Part shown: positions 24,639 through 32,877 of the stretch, piece by piece
Numbering within the stretch: the first letter of the stretch is position 1
Layout: each line of letters begins with the position of its first letter
Source of the DNA: an uncultured Clostridia bacterium
Lineage (GTDB): Bacteria; Bacillota; Clostridia; Christensenellales; Borkfalkiaceae
Reading direction: 5' to 3'
NCBI GenBank assembly: GCA_945949395.1
Contig: CAMFEK010000002.1
Location: 1-64,000 of the forward strand
DNA: 64,000 nt
Translations under genes and position numbers: made by a program
Notes under the pieces: model-generated
Seen by the model: the letters and a program-made list of their open reading frames with translations, nothing else
Told to the model about the DNA's origin: nothing
Databases searched by the model: none

Positions 24639-26849
24639 ATGGATGAAAAACAATTTATCAGAAATTTTAGAGCAATAGGCAATGGCGTAATAGATGTATT
24701 TTTGGGCGCTGGGGCTTCTTTGAGTTCTGGTATTGCTACCGGAAATGATTTTGTTTGGTATTTTAAAAGGGAAATTTATTGCGCTGAGAACGAAGTCAAT
24801 AAAGAAAAGTTCAAAGATTTGAAATCTGAGAAGAACAGATCAATATTGCAAAAGTATTTTGATGCTCAAACCGGTTATCCTAAAAGAGGTAGTCCTGATG
24901 AGTACTCGTACTATTTTGAAAAATGTTACAGCACTAGAGATGCCCGCAAAGGCTTTATGGAAGCACAAGTTGCTCAGAAACACCCTTCAATTGGGTATTT
25001 GTGCTTAGCAAACTTAGTCATGAATTCAATAGTAAATACTATTTGGACTACTAATTTTGACGAACTGATGGAGGCGGCAATTAAAAAAATCGATGAAATT
25101 TGGCCTTTAAATGTATTGAGTTCAGCTAATCAAAATGCTTTTGGTAACATCAATGAAAAATATAGTTGTATTTGTAAGCTTCATGGCGACTATAGGTATG
25201 ATAAATTACAAAACACATCAGCAGAGTTACAATCGCTGGAAGGCGTTATTGCAAAAAGACTTAAAGAAAAATTACATAATAAAGGGCTTTTGGTTATCGG
25301 ATATTCGGGCTCTGATGATTCTGTAATGAAGGTGTTAGAGGAGAATGTTTCTGATGTAGACTTTTTATCTAAAGGGCTCTACTGGACTATTTTAAAAGGT
25401 AGCGCTATCTCAAATCGTGTAAAAAGATTGATAGATAGATTAAATCGGGAGGGGAAACCGGCGGATGTCATAGAAATAGATGGATTTGATGAATTTTTTG
25501 CTAACATTTATTATTCAATGGATAATAGGATTGAGTTGATAGACAAGTTGCTCACCTTAAAAAATGAAAATAAAAAGCTGAAGTTTAGTCTTGAAAGAAA
25601 GTCAGAATTTATAAAATTAAATGCCTTTGTGGCTAAAGATTATCCATTGTGTAATGTATTTGCAACTGATATAAAAGATTGGAAAACGCTTAGACAGTAT
25701 AGGGGAGATTTGATAGCAGGATTATTTAATGGTCATATTTATAGCTTTGCTATACAAGAAGAACTCGAGAGAAAATTTAACGGACATATTACATCTGAAA
25801 TAACCAATCAAGAGATGCCACAAACTATTTTGAAGCGAGATGATTCCGTTTATACCGGGATGTTATATGATTTGATTGGAAAAGTTTTGCAGAAAAAGGG
25901 ATTAATTCAATACAGAAAGTCTAAATTTTATAATCCAGAAACAAAAGAAAGGGAGGATAGCTATTGGGTTTATGAAGCGGTTGATATTTGTCTTGAATTT
26001 ATTGATGGGAAATATTATTTATTAATCAGTCCTACATTCCATTTTACAAGCTTAGATGGATCTGAATTAGATAGGTTCAAATATAAGATAAATGTAAATC
26101 GAAAGTCCAATTTATACAACGCAGTGTATAAAGATAAGCTTTATAAATGGCAACAAATTTTAATGACTGATAAAAAGCTGGCGTTTGAGGACCAAGGATA
26201 TTCAATCGAATTCAGTAGTCCAGCGATAAGTTGTGGCGGAACAACGAGAGACCCACGATGGGAGGAGAGAGAGGCTTTTCAATGTGAGGAACCTGTAATT
26301 CTTTTTTCTATCGATGATAAAAGTAAAGCTACGATTAATCAACTTAAAGGACTGGTTAAATATGGCCCGATAGATTGTTCCTACTCAAAAAATCTTCAGA
26401 CACGAGCACCTATTAAACTTGGTTTGATTGTACCTGATCTATCGTTGACTCGGCTTTTAGTGCATTTGCGGTTGCTTAATGAGAGAGAAAATAATAATGG
26501 TAAGGATAAATTTTTGCCTGATTATCCCGGATTTAAAAACGCATTTAAGTGTGGACTAATTGTGCCAGATGAGGACGATTCCAAACGTTGTTGTGTGTAT
26601 GATCAAATGGAGGCGAGCTGTTTATCTGAACAGGAATTTTTTAATCGCTTAAAAAGTGCCATTAATAGGTTTGAATTAAATCGTTCAGATTTTGATGTAC
26701 TGATTGTATATATTCCGAATGTTTTTAACAAGTTTAGGAAATCAGAGAGCATATCGCCAGATTTTGATTTGCATGATGCGTTAAAACTATATGCAACAGA
26801 TAGGAATATTACACTACAGTTTATTGAAGAGAGATCTGTCAGTTCTTAA
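24639..26849 (+). CDS. SIR2-APAZ-Argonaute, part before in-frame stop
   Basis: The first 736 codons of what reads as one SIR2-Argonaute gene. SIR2 motifs: FLGAGASLSSG near residue 24, WTTNFDE near 138, KLHGDY near 183 and VIGYSGSDDS near 223, so an NAD-consuming domain is expected. A middle region fits the APAZ/N part, and residues from about 560 to 736 fit the MID guide-binding domain. A TAA at 26847-26849 then stops translation. The same frame continues immediately with PIWI sequence (WGLSTAIYAKSAMG), so the stop is a nonsense change, easily explained by CAA to TAA. SIR2-APAZ Argonautes kill infected cells by depleting NAD when guide-matched invader DNA is found. As written this gene should be inactive unless the stop is read through. 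Confidence 0.85.
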   Translation: MDEKQFIRNFRAIGNGVIDVFLGAGASLSSGIATGNDFVWYFKREIYCAENEVNKEKFKDLKSEKNRSILQKYFDAQTGYPKRGSPDEYSYYFEKCYSTRDARKGFMEAQVAQKHPSIGYLCLANLVMNSIVNTIWTTNFDELMEAAIKKIDEIWPLNVLSSANQNAFGNINEKYSCICKLHGDYRYDKLQNTSAELQSLEGVIAKRLKEKLHNKGLLVIGYSGSDDSVMKVLEENVSDVDFLSKGLYWTILKGSAISNRVKRLIDRLNREGKPADVIEIDGFDEFFANIYYSMDNRIELIDKLLTLKNENKKLKFSLERKSEFIKLNAFVAKDYPLCNVFATDIKDWKTLRQYRGDLIAGLFNGHIYSFAIQEELERKFNGHITSEITNQEMPQTILKRDDSVYTGMLYDLIGKVLQKKGLIQYRKSKFYNPETKEREDSYWVYEAVDICLEFIDGKYYLLISPTFHFTSLDGSELDRFKYKINVNRKSNLYNAVYKDKLYKWQQILMTDKKLAFEDQGYSIEFSSPAISCGGTTRDPRWEEREAFQCEEPVILFSIDDKSKATINQLKGLVKYGPIDCSYSKNLQTRAPIKLGLIVPDLSLTRLLVHLRLLNERENNNGKDKFLPDYPGFKNAFKCGLIVPDEDDSKRCCVYDQMEASCLSEQEFFNRLKSAINRFELNRSDFDVLIVYIPNVFNKFRKSESISPDFDLHDALKLYATDRNITLQFIEERSVSS

Positions 26850-26903
26850 GAAAAGTGTAAAGTACTGTGGGGGTTATCAACTGCTATATATGCGAAATCG
26901 GCA

Positions 26904-27677
26904 ATGGGTGCGTTATGGCATCCTCAAACGATTGACGAGAGTACTGCTTATGTTGGGATCAGTTATGCTATTTCAAAAAAGGAAGGCATTTGTATAGGAT
27001 GTAGTCAGCTGTTTGATTCGACCGGCACAGGAATGCGTATGTTGCTGAGAAAAATCGAATTTCCTAAATTTACGGATCACCATAGGAAAAATCCTTATAT
27101 GGGACAAGAAGAAGCTAGGAATATGATGCTTGCCTTACGAGAGGAGTATTATCGTTGCAATCCTGCTACAAAGTTGGACAGAATAGTTATTCATAAAACT
27201 ACTCCTTTTATGAAAGCGGAAATATTAGGTATACTGCAGGCATTTGAGGGGGTTACAGATATTGAATTAATTCAAATTCGGGAATTTAGTCGCTGGAAAG
27301 GGATAAAATTTGGTTTAGATTATACAAAAGTGGACAATTATCCCGTTGATAGGGGTATGGTAATTCCAATAAGCGATGATTCTTGTCTGCTCTGGACTCA
27401 TGGCGTTGTACAACATTCGGATTTGGGTATAGGGCATTATTATAAAAACGGACGGGGGATTCCTTCTCCGGTTGTTGTCAGGAGATTTTATGGTAATTGT
27501 CCTGGTGAAGTTCTGATTAGGGAAATATTGATGTTGACTAAAATGAATTGGAATAGCGGGGATTGTCTATATAAATTGCTTCCCGTGACATTAGATTTTG
27601 CCAAGGTCCTTTCCAGAATGTCCAAGCAGGATGAGGCATTGTATAATAAAGCATATGATTTTAGGTATTTCATGTAA
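26904..27677 (+). CDS. PIWI fragment of the interrupted SIR2-Argonaute
   Basis: In the same frame as the SIR2 part; homology begins right after the stop, at 26850, and the first ATG is at 26904. PIWI marks: IHKTTPFMKAEI, YPVDRGMVIPI, LLWTHG and the C-terminal LTKMNWNSGD. The position of the first catalytic Asp in active Argonautes reads VGISYAI, with Ser instead of Asp, so the domain is a guide and target binder and not a slicer, as in short and SIR2-linked Argonautes. No ribosome site precedes 26904, which argues against independent translation. Together the parts would make about 1012 residues. Confidence 0.85.
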   Translation: MGALWHPQTIDESTAYVGISYAISKKEGICIGCSQLFDSTGTGMRMLLRKIEFPKFTDHHRKNPYMGQEEARNMMLALREEYYRCNPATKLDRIVIHKTTPFMKAEILGILQAFEGVTDIELIQIREFSRWKGIKFGLDYTKVDNYPVDRGMVIPISDDSCLLWTHGVVQHSDLGIGHYYKNGRGIPSPVVVRRFYGNCPGEVLIREILMLTKMNWNSGDCLYKLLPVTLDFAKVLSRMSKQDEALYNKAYDFRYFM

Positions 27678-28162
27678 TACAAGTAAAGAAAGGGGGGCAA
27701 ACAAGGGAGATATTAAAGTTTAGATAAAAATAAATCAATTTGCTTGGGGATAAGTGTATGGTATTCTGCCGGGCTCATTCCTTTTCATTTAAGAGAAATG
27801 CTCTCGTTAAACGATAGTAATTTCCGCTTAATTTTTAATCAAACAGGCACAAAAGGGATTAATGCTAATGACTTTTTGTGCTGAAAAGTTAAAGATGGAA
27901 TGGCAAAGCGTTGAAAGTTTCTCGCTTCGACTCAATTTTGATGAAAAGCCGATGAAAAACCATTCAGGCGTGATATTTTTGACATCATGGCTTTAGTACA
28001 AAAATTCATTGCATAAGGTATTGATTCGAACATGCGCTTGTGTATTCCGATAAGGAACGCTCTTGTTTAAGCGTTGGTAATTGATTAAGCAATAGGCAAT
28101 GGCGTGTCGTCGTACACATTGCTAACGGTTGCTAGGGAGTTGGATTCGGCAAAGAACCGTGA

Positions 28163-28227
28163 GGAGCTCGGCAAACAGTAAAATCCTGAATGTGCAGGGT
28201 GAATGCTGTTTGCCGGGCTCCTTTTTT
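28163..28227 (+). terminator. Long hairpin terminator
   Basis: A 16-bp stem, GGAGCTCGGCAAACAG with CTGTTTGCCGGGCTCC (one G-U), an inner small CCTG/CAGG hairpin in the loop, then six T. It is some 490 bases downstream of the Argonaute gene. Confidence 0.8.
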
Positions 28228-28340
28228 ATTGTCTGTTTGTCCAAACAAAAGGGTGTCACTGTCTGCGATGTATCCCCCTATTCAATGCTTTTGTAGGCGC
28301 ATATCAAAGAAAAAAACTTTTAACAAGAAAAATTTTTGTG

Positions 28341-28400
28341 AAATTTTTGCCGAAACCACGAACTGACGGCAAAAAAGTGTCCTTTTATAAGTGAAGGGGG
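28341..28400 (+). repeat. Direct repeat, copy 1 (KPRTDGKKVSFYK tail)
   Basis: About 60 bases matching 28493-28551, ending in the shared block GTGTCCTTTTATAAGTGA. In one frame both copies end KP-x-TD-x-[K/R]-KVSFYK and stop. This copy can also fold TTTTGCCG with CGGCAAAA. Confidence 0.6.
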
Positions 28401-28492
28401 CTATCAAAAGGAGATAATGCTTATGCGCTGAAAAATGGCTATGTCGATGCGCAAAAAGAAAACTCGGCAGAAAAATTTATAAAAATTGGGAG

Positions 28493-28551
28493 AAATTTTT
28501 TCTGAAACCGTGTACTGACGAGAGAAAAGTGTCCTTTTATAAGTGAGGGGG
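28493..28551 (+). repeat. Direct repeat, copy 2 (KPCTDERKVSFYK tail)
   Basis: Second copy of the 60-base repeat; in the coding-like frame it reads KPCTDERKVSFYK and stop. Differences from copy 1 include silent third-position changes. Confidence 0.6.
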
Positions 28552-28699
28552 TGAAGCATTAAAAAAGTGACTGAAAAAGGAGATGGAGCGGTCTGTAATA
28601 AGGAAAAAGAGAGGGGCAAAAGTATGAAAATGCAGCGAAAAAATGCTGATTTTTGAAGCAGGTAAAGAAAAAATCATAAAACAGATTTCTTGCGGTTAT

Positions 28700-28730
28700 A
28701 AGACGAAGCGGGAAACCCGCTTGTCTTTTA
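28700..28730 (+). terminator. Hairpin terminator before module 2
   Basis: AAGACGAAGCGGG with CCCGCTTGTCTT (one bulge), loop AAA, T-rich end. Confidence 0.65.
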
Positions 28731-28846
28731 CTATAAATCACGGAAAGGAGGGGAAAATAAAAATGAATTGAGGAACAAACGTATTGCAATGACAGGCAAG
28801 CAACCGAATCGGAGACAGAAAAGTTTGTAAAATTTTCAAAAACAGC

Positions 28847-28901
28847 TTGACTAAAGCCTCTGTAATAAGTATAATAAAAATACATAGTCGTATATATACG
28901 A
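28847..28901 (+). promoter_or_regulatory. Promoter and palindromic operator of recombinase module 2
   Basis: TTGACT (28847-28852), 17 bases, TATAAT (28870-28875), then the perfect 14-base palindrome TCGTATATATACGA at 28888-28901. Module 1 has the same arrangement with a degenerate palindrome at 1145-1158. Confidence 0.75.
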
Positions 28902-28925
28902 AACACATAAAACGGAGGGAAAGTG

Positions 28926-29297
28926 ATGACGAAGGAAGAATTGGAGAGGAAGTCCGAGACAGAAGGGCTGACGGCGGAAGAGGTTACAGAGTATCAAAGG
29001 CTTGTAAAACCTGTGCGGCACGTTTACGGCAAATACGGGGCGATGAAGAAGAAATTTCTTGAAGAGCACGATTGGGTAAAAACAGCGGCGCTCGGGAAAG
29101 ATTTGCCCGAATATCTGCACGTGATCGACAGGGCGGCAGATGACCTCTATGAAACCATGTATGAAAAGCTGAAGAAAGACGAGCGCTTCCGAAGAACGGG
29201 AAACTTCCTTGGGGACGTCAGGCGTGAGAATACGATTAAAAATATCATCGAGGAAGAGATTCTTTCCGAACTCATCTACGGGGAGGCTGAATTATGA
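28926..29297 (+). CDS. tnpV: TnpV-family transposon protein (module 2)
   Basis: 123 residues. YGKYGAMKKKFLEEH, LPEYLHVIDRAADDLYE and the closing EEEILSELIY match the TnpV layout and the copy at 1187-1552. ATG 28926 was chosen over the adjacent GTG because it stands 6 bases from GGAGGG. The stop overlaps the micropeptide start (ATGA). GC is distinctly higher than in module 1, so the two modules came from different donors or diverged long ago. Confidence 0.8.
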   Translation: MTKEELERKSETEGLTAEEVTEYQRLVKPVRHVYGKYGAMKKKFLEEHDWVKTAALGKDLPEYLHVIDRAADDLYETMYEKLKKDERFRRTGNFLGDVRRENTIKNIIEEEILSELIYGEAEL

Positions 29298-29410
29298 GAG
29301 TTTTACGGATTGCAAGGGCGGCGGCGAGCTTTGTTTTTGCAGGCTTGCTGATCGCAGGAAATCTGATCATGAACGCAATAGGCACGCTGATATGTATGAT
29401 CGAAAAGTAA
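29294..29410 (+). CDS. 38-residue hydrophobic micropeptide (module 2)
   Basis: It starts inside the tnpV stop (ATGA), so it is translationally coupled. It is 38 residues with one hydrophobic helix, the same length and place as 1565-1681, sharing M-[K/R]-VL-x-I, AGLL and IMN-x-IG. Function is unknown. Confidence 0.7.
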   Translation: MRVLRIARAAASFVFAGLLIAGNLIMNAIGTLICMIEK

Positions 29411-29421
29411 GGAACGGAACT

Positions 29422-29643
29422 ATGGTAACGAGAAAAGAAGATACGCCCGAAAGGCTGGCGAAAAGAAGGTATGAAGAGAAAAACAAAGAGAAGCGGCAGG
29501 AAAAGAGCGGCAATTTTCAGACGATGATTCCGCGCGAACTGCTCGTTGAGATCAATGCCTTTCTGAAAGAGAATCATATTTCCAAAGTGGAGTTTATCAG
29601 GCGCGCCTATGAGCTCATGAAAACGGAACACAGCGGAATGTAG
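29422..29643 (+). CDS. Small basic protein, possible ribbon-helix-helix DNA binder (module 2)
   Basis: 73 residues from ATG 29422. It shares TPERL-[A/R]-KRRYEE with the module 1 protein. The C-terminal half, MIPRELLVEINAFLKENHISKVEFIRRAYELM, is broken here as MIPRELLVEINAFLKEN and then SKVEFIRRAYELM; it has the strand-helix-helix look of ribbon-helix-helix regulators. It is a good candidate to bind the palindrome at 28888. The ribosome site is weak (GGAACGGAAC). Confidence 0.6.
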   Translation: MVTRKEDTPERLAKRRYEEKNKEKRQEKSGNFQTMIPRELLVEINAFLKENHISKVEFIRRAYELMKTEHSGM

Positions 29644-29873
29644 CAATACACTTTACACACCCGTAATATCGGGAATTGAAAAGGAGTATTTTGTGATAGG
29701 GGAGCCGCGCGCATCTTTCCGCTATGCGCGTGAGTGGTAAAACAACGGGAAAAGCAAGGCAACGGAGAGTAGTCGGCAACAGAATGATAATGAAAGACAG
29801 AGCCGTATCGGCATAAAAAAGAGAAGACAAAAATCCCGATCCTTGCGACCTATAAGGCAAAAACAGACGGAAT

Positions 29874-30059
29874 TTGAATTACAGTCAGAGGACGGATAAC
29901 GAGACAAAAGAGGTAATCAGAAAATTAAGTGAAGATTACGATAAGAGGCTGGTGGCAGTGAAGTTTCTGAAAGTGCTTTGCAGAAAAGGCATTCTGCCCG
30001 GCGAAGTGATGGAAAAACTGATTCTGCGCGAAAGAAAGCTTATGAAGGAGGACGAATGA
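29874..30059 (+). CDS. Small helical protein before recombinase 3 (module 2)
   Basis: 61 residues if started at TTG 29874; no good ribosome site is seen, so the start is uncertain. The C-terminal part, with KVLCRKGILPGEVMEKLIL, resembles a SHOCT-like helical hairpin. Its stop overlaps the recombinase start at 30056, as its counterpart at 2025-2198 abuts recombinase 1. A role as partner of the recombinase is inferred from position. Confidence 0.5.
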   Translation: MNYSQRTDNETKEVIRKLSEDYDKRLVAVKFLKVLCRKGILPGEVMEKLILRERKLMKEDE

Positions 30060-31810
30060 TAAGGGACAGATTCAGAGACAGAAAAATGGTCTTTTACGGG
30101 CGGGTATCGACCGAGCACGAAGCGCAGCTCTCCGCCCTTGAAAATCAGATGCAGTGGTATGACGACCAATTAAAATATCATCCCAACTGGACGCTGTGCG
30201 GAAGATATATCGATCAGGGGATCACGGGCACACAGGCAAAAAAGCGACCCGCTTTCCTTAAAATGATGGAAGATGCGAGGGCGGGCAAGTTCGATTTAAT
30301 CGTAACCCGTGAGGTGTGCCGGTTTGCGAGGAACACCGTCGATACCCTTGTAGCGACGAGAGAGTTAAAGAACATAAACGTCGAAGTATATTTCGTGGAG
30401 GACAACATCTGGACGATGGACGGAGACGGGGAGCTGCGTCTTACCATTATGGCGACGCTCGCGCAGGACGAGAGCCGCAAAATATCCGAGCGTGTGAAGG
30501 CGGGGCAGCAGGTCAGCCGCATGAATAAAATGCTCTACGGCAACGGAAACATTCTCGGGTATAAGCGCGTGGGCGATACGTACGTCATTGAGCCCGAACA
30601 GGCGGAGACGGTTCGTATGATTTACAGCTGGTATCTGCAGGGCGACGGCATGCGGACGATCATGGGGAAACTCATCGAGAACAAAAGAAAGTGTGCCAGC
30701 GGCATCGTCAGATGGGATACGACCAAGGTTTCGCGCGTGTTGCATAACGCTACCTATATGGGTTATATCGGTTACAACAAGTCGTACAGAAACAACTTTC
30801 TCGATCAGAAGATTATTCATAACAAGGAAGAAGATTATGTGCTCGTAAAGGGAGATTTCGAACCGATCATTCCCGAAGACGTGTGGTACGCTTGCAGAGA
30901 TCTGCGGCTGGACAGATCAACGACGGTGCCTGCGCTTGTAAAGAGCAAGCAGAAGAGAATCGGTGTAACGCCGTCGACCGACGTGTGGACAAACAAACTG
31001 CGCTGTGCGTGCGGTTCTAAATTCAAACGCTATAAATGGCGGCAGGATAAGGACGGACAAAGGCATTTCGGTTACAGTTGCTATTCGCGTTTTAACAACG
31101 GCAGTGCGGAAAAGCGTCAGGAACTTGGGCTTGATACCGAGGAGTATTGCGACATGCCTTCCGTGAACGAAACGAAACTCGACGTCATGGCGGCGGTGCT
31201 GTTCGATACCATTATGGAAGATAAAGAGGACGTGATTGAAGAGGCGGTAAAGACGCTGAATGAAACGCTCAAAGAGATTAAGACGGAGAGCAAGCGCGAT
31301 TTTTCGGGATACCAGCTGCGGATTGAAAAGGCGGAAAAGAAACTGGATACTCTTCTTGCCATGCGGGCGGACGGGGAGATCGGCAAGGAAGAATACGTTC
31401 GGGTAAAGGCGAGATGCGATCAGGAGATCAAGGAATTAAAGGGCGCCATGCTCGCAAGCGCGCAGGAGCACCCGAAGGAAGAGAGTATCGACATGGATTA
31501 CGTCCGCGACCTGCTCGGAAGAATCACCGTAAACGGAAACGGAAAAGCGGACAAAGACGTGCTGACGGAGTTCATCGATACCGTTACGGTAGAGAAGGAC
31601 AATATCTTCCTGTGGGGCCTGTGGCTGAGGAATAAACCGACGTATTTCAGGATGACGACGGAGGGACGCGGGAAGAAAATGACGGCGCGTTGCGAAGAGG
31701 GAGAAACGTCCCCGAAAAGCAACGCTCCGCCCCGAAATGGGGTAAAAACGGCCGTTTGCTCTCCGCAGGCTGTAGCCGCTCAGGCTAATATCCGTAATCC
31801 TAGGGGCTAA
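30056..31810 (+). CDS. Large serine recombinase 3, altered C-terminus
   Basis: ATG 30056 behind AAGGAGG gives 584 residues. The nucleophile is Ser18 in YGRVSTEHEA; the resolvase domain, recombinase domain, Cys-rich ribbon (RCACGSKF and later a YSCYSRF) and coiled coil follow in order. The final 60 residues do not resemble the ends of recombinases 1 and 2 (which finish with a LRNNQ or LRQNQ segment) and instead run into the recurring tail QANIRNPRG. The C-terminus has probably been replaced by sequence across a junction, which may or may not affect activity. It is more GC-rich than recombinase 1. Confidence 0.88.
   Translation: MIRDRFRDRKMVFYGRVSTEHEAQLSALENQMQWYDDQLKYHPNWTLCGRYIDQGITGTQAKKRPAFLKMMEDARAGKFDLIVTREVCRFARNTVDTLVATRELKNINVEVYFVEDNIWTMDGDGELRLTIMATLAQDESRKISERVKAGQQVSRMNKMLYGNGNILGYKRVGDTYVIEPEQAETVRMIYSWYLQGDGMRTIMGKLIENKRKCASGIVRWDTTKVSRVLHNATYMGYIGYNKSYRNNFLDQKIIHNKEEDYVLVKGDFEPIIPEDVWYACRDLRLDRSTTVPALVKSKQKRIGVTPSTDVWTNKLRCACGSKFKRYKWRQDKDGQRHFGYSCYSRFNNGSAEKRQELGLDTEEYCDMPSVNETKLDVMAAVLFDTIMEDKEDVIEEAVKTLNETLKEIKTESKRDFSGYQLRIEKAEKKLDTLLAMRADGEIGKEEYVRVKARCDQEIKELKGAMLASAQEHPKEESIDMDYVRDLLGRITVNGNGKADKDVLTEFIDTVTVEKDNIFLWGLWLRNKPTYFRMTTEGRGKKMTARCEEGETSPKSNAPPRNGVKTAVCSPQAVAAQANIRNPRG
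31781..31810 (+). repeat. Recurring coding-like tail, copy C (QANIRNPRG)
   Basis: The last ten codons of recombinase 3 read QANIRNPRG and stop, the same tail as copies A and B. Copies B and C are 19.5 kb apart and bracket the Fic, restriction and Argonaute cargo plus recombinase 3. Confidence 0.55.
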
Positions 31811-31871
31811 GATTTAGCTGTAAAAAGGCAAATCACCTTATAACACAAAAGGCAAATTAAATTATAAAATC

Positions 31872-31908
31872 GACCTTGTAGAGTGTAATGCTCTGCGAGG
31901 TCTTTTTT
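31872..31908 (+). terminator. Terminator after recombinase 3
   Basis: GACCTTGTAGAG with CTCTGCGAGGTC (two G-U pairs), 7-base loop, then six T. Confidence 0.75.
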
Positions 31909-32093
31909 ACGCTCAAAACCTTGTAAAAGGTTGAAAAATGGTGATTTTCCCGACTTTTTAGGCGGAAAGTGGTAAAATACATATTTTTCAACTTTTTTCG
32001 AAATGATAAACGGCTTTGCCTTTCTCGTGATAAAAGGGATTGCCCGAAAACATTGGATTGAAATTTAGTAAAAACACCATATATCATGGTTTT

Positions 32094-32127
32094 GAGCCTG
32101 TATCTTTTAGATGCAGGCTCTATTTTT
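32094..32127 (+). terminator. Second terminator in the gap after recombinase 3
   Basis: GAGCCTGTATCT with AGATGCAGGCTC (one G-U), loop TTT, T-rich end. With 31872-31908 it is the only structure in the 31811-32257 gap apart from the promoter at 32185. Confidence 0.75.
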
Positions 32128-32184
32128 ACTCTTTTTTAGGGTGAAAAATAGTTAAAAAAGGTCAATTCCGCTAAAATTGAACAC

Positions 32185-32213
32185 TTTACAAGGGTAAAAA
32201 ATTTTGGTATAAT
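32185..32213 (+). promoter_or_regulatory. Promoter of IstA-like and helicase genes
   Basis: TTTACA (32185-32190), 17 bases, TATAAT (32208-32213). The 8-mer GGGTAAAA occurs at 32192, 32241 and 32251, around the promoter and next to the start codon, and may be a binding site. Confidence 0.7.
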
Positions 32214-32257
32214 GAATAATAAGGAAAGTCATAGTAAAAAGGGTAAAAACGGGTAAA

Positions 32258-32794
32258 ATGACCAATTACAGAGCTATTTTAGAGTATCATTATAAAGGAA
32301 ACACGACGACGCAAATCGCTAAGCTTTGCGAATGTTCGCGTACAACCGTTTTGAAAACGATTAAAAGAGCGAAAGAATGCGGTATTGAAGAGTCTGCCTT
32401 TGAATTACTGTCGGATATTCAGTTGCTTGAAAAACTTTATCCCAAGCGCGTGCATAGAAGCGGCTACGAAGAGCCCGATTTCATTGCGCTCGAAAAGGAT
32501 AAAAAGAAGAGAGGTCTTACGGTTTTCGTAATGTGGCGTAGATATTATAAAAGAACGTTAGCTGCAGGCAAAAAACCTTACGGAAAATCGCAGTTTTTCA
32601 AGTTGTTTAAGCGGTATGACACGGGTTCTTTTCGATTTGAGTTTCAATATACGGAAACAATGAAAAAAGTGAGCGCGTTAATTTCCGATTACGTTTGTAC
32701 TCCCTCGAGGCTTGGCGAGGGCGTTAAGCGTGCTGCGAAAGAGAAATTCCATTTATGGTGCAAAAAAATGCGCCTAGACCCGCAGAAGATTTAG
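32258..32794 (+). CDS. IstA N-terminal-like HTH protein (IS21-type fragment or regulator)
   Basis: 178 residues. The N-terminal HTH (NTTTQIAKLCECSRTTVLK) and the following EEPDFIALEKDKKKRGL and GKSQFFKLFKRY stretches resemble the start of IS21-family IstA transposases. The catalytic integrase domain is absent: after about residue 130 the sequence turns to an unrelated basic helical tail. Either it is a truncated transposase or a domesticated DNA binder controlling the helicase 84 bases downstream. No good ribosome site is seen at ATG 32258. Confidence 0.6.
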   Translation: MTNYRAILEYHYKGNTTTQIAKLCECSRTTVLKTIKRAKECGIEESAFELLSDIQLLEKLYPKRVHRSGYEEPDFIALEKDKKKRGLTVFVMWRRYYKRTLAAGKKPYGKSQFFKLFKRYDTGSFRFEFQYTETMKKVSALISDYVCTPSRLGEGVKRAAKEKFHLWCKKMRLDPQKI

Positions 32795-32877
32795 CGTGAG
32801 AAGTGCTTGGCAACCTTTATTTGGTTGATAAAAAGTGAAAAGGCATTAAAATTCTTTATTTGAAAATTAGGAAAAGT

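Larger units (their letters stand above)
27678..28846. other. Long non-coding stretch between Argonaute and module 2
   Basis: There is no convincing gene across 1.17 kb. Contents: a possible 33-codon frame (27895-27996) without a clear ribosome site; a long hairpin terminator (28163-28227); two imperfect direct repeats (28341-28400, 28493-28551) with a coding-like tail; and a terminator at 28700-28730. It looks like accumulated debris or regulatory RNA of mobile elements. Confidence 0.5.

Noticed and set aside
26791..26997. A frameshift instead of a nonsense codon in the Argonaute gene
   Set aside because: Sequence after the stop continues PIWI in the same frame (codons from 26850), so a single stop explains everything; the alternative frame has no Argonaute motifs.
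28203..28394. 63-codon gene after the long terminator
   Set aside because: Begins inside a terminator hairpin without a ribosome site; only its last residues (the KVSFYK tail) seem conserved.
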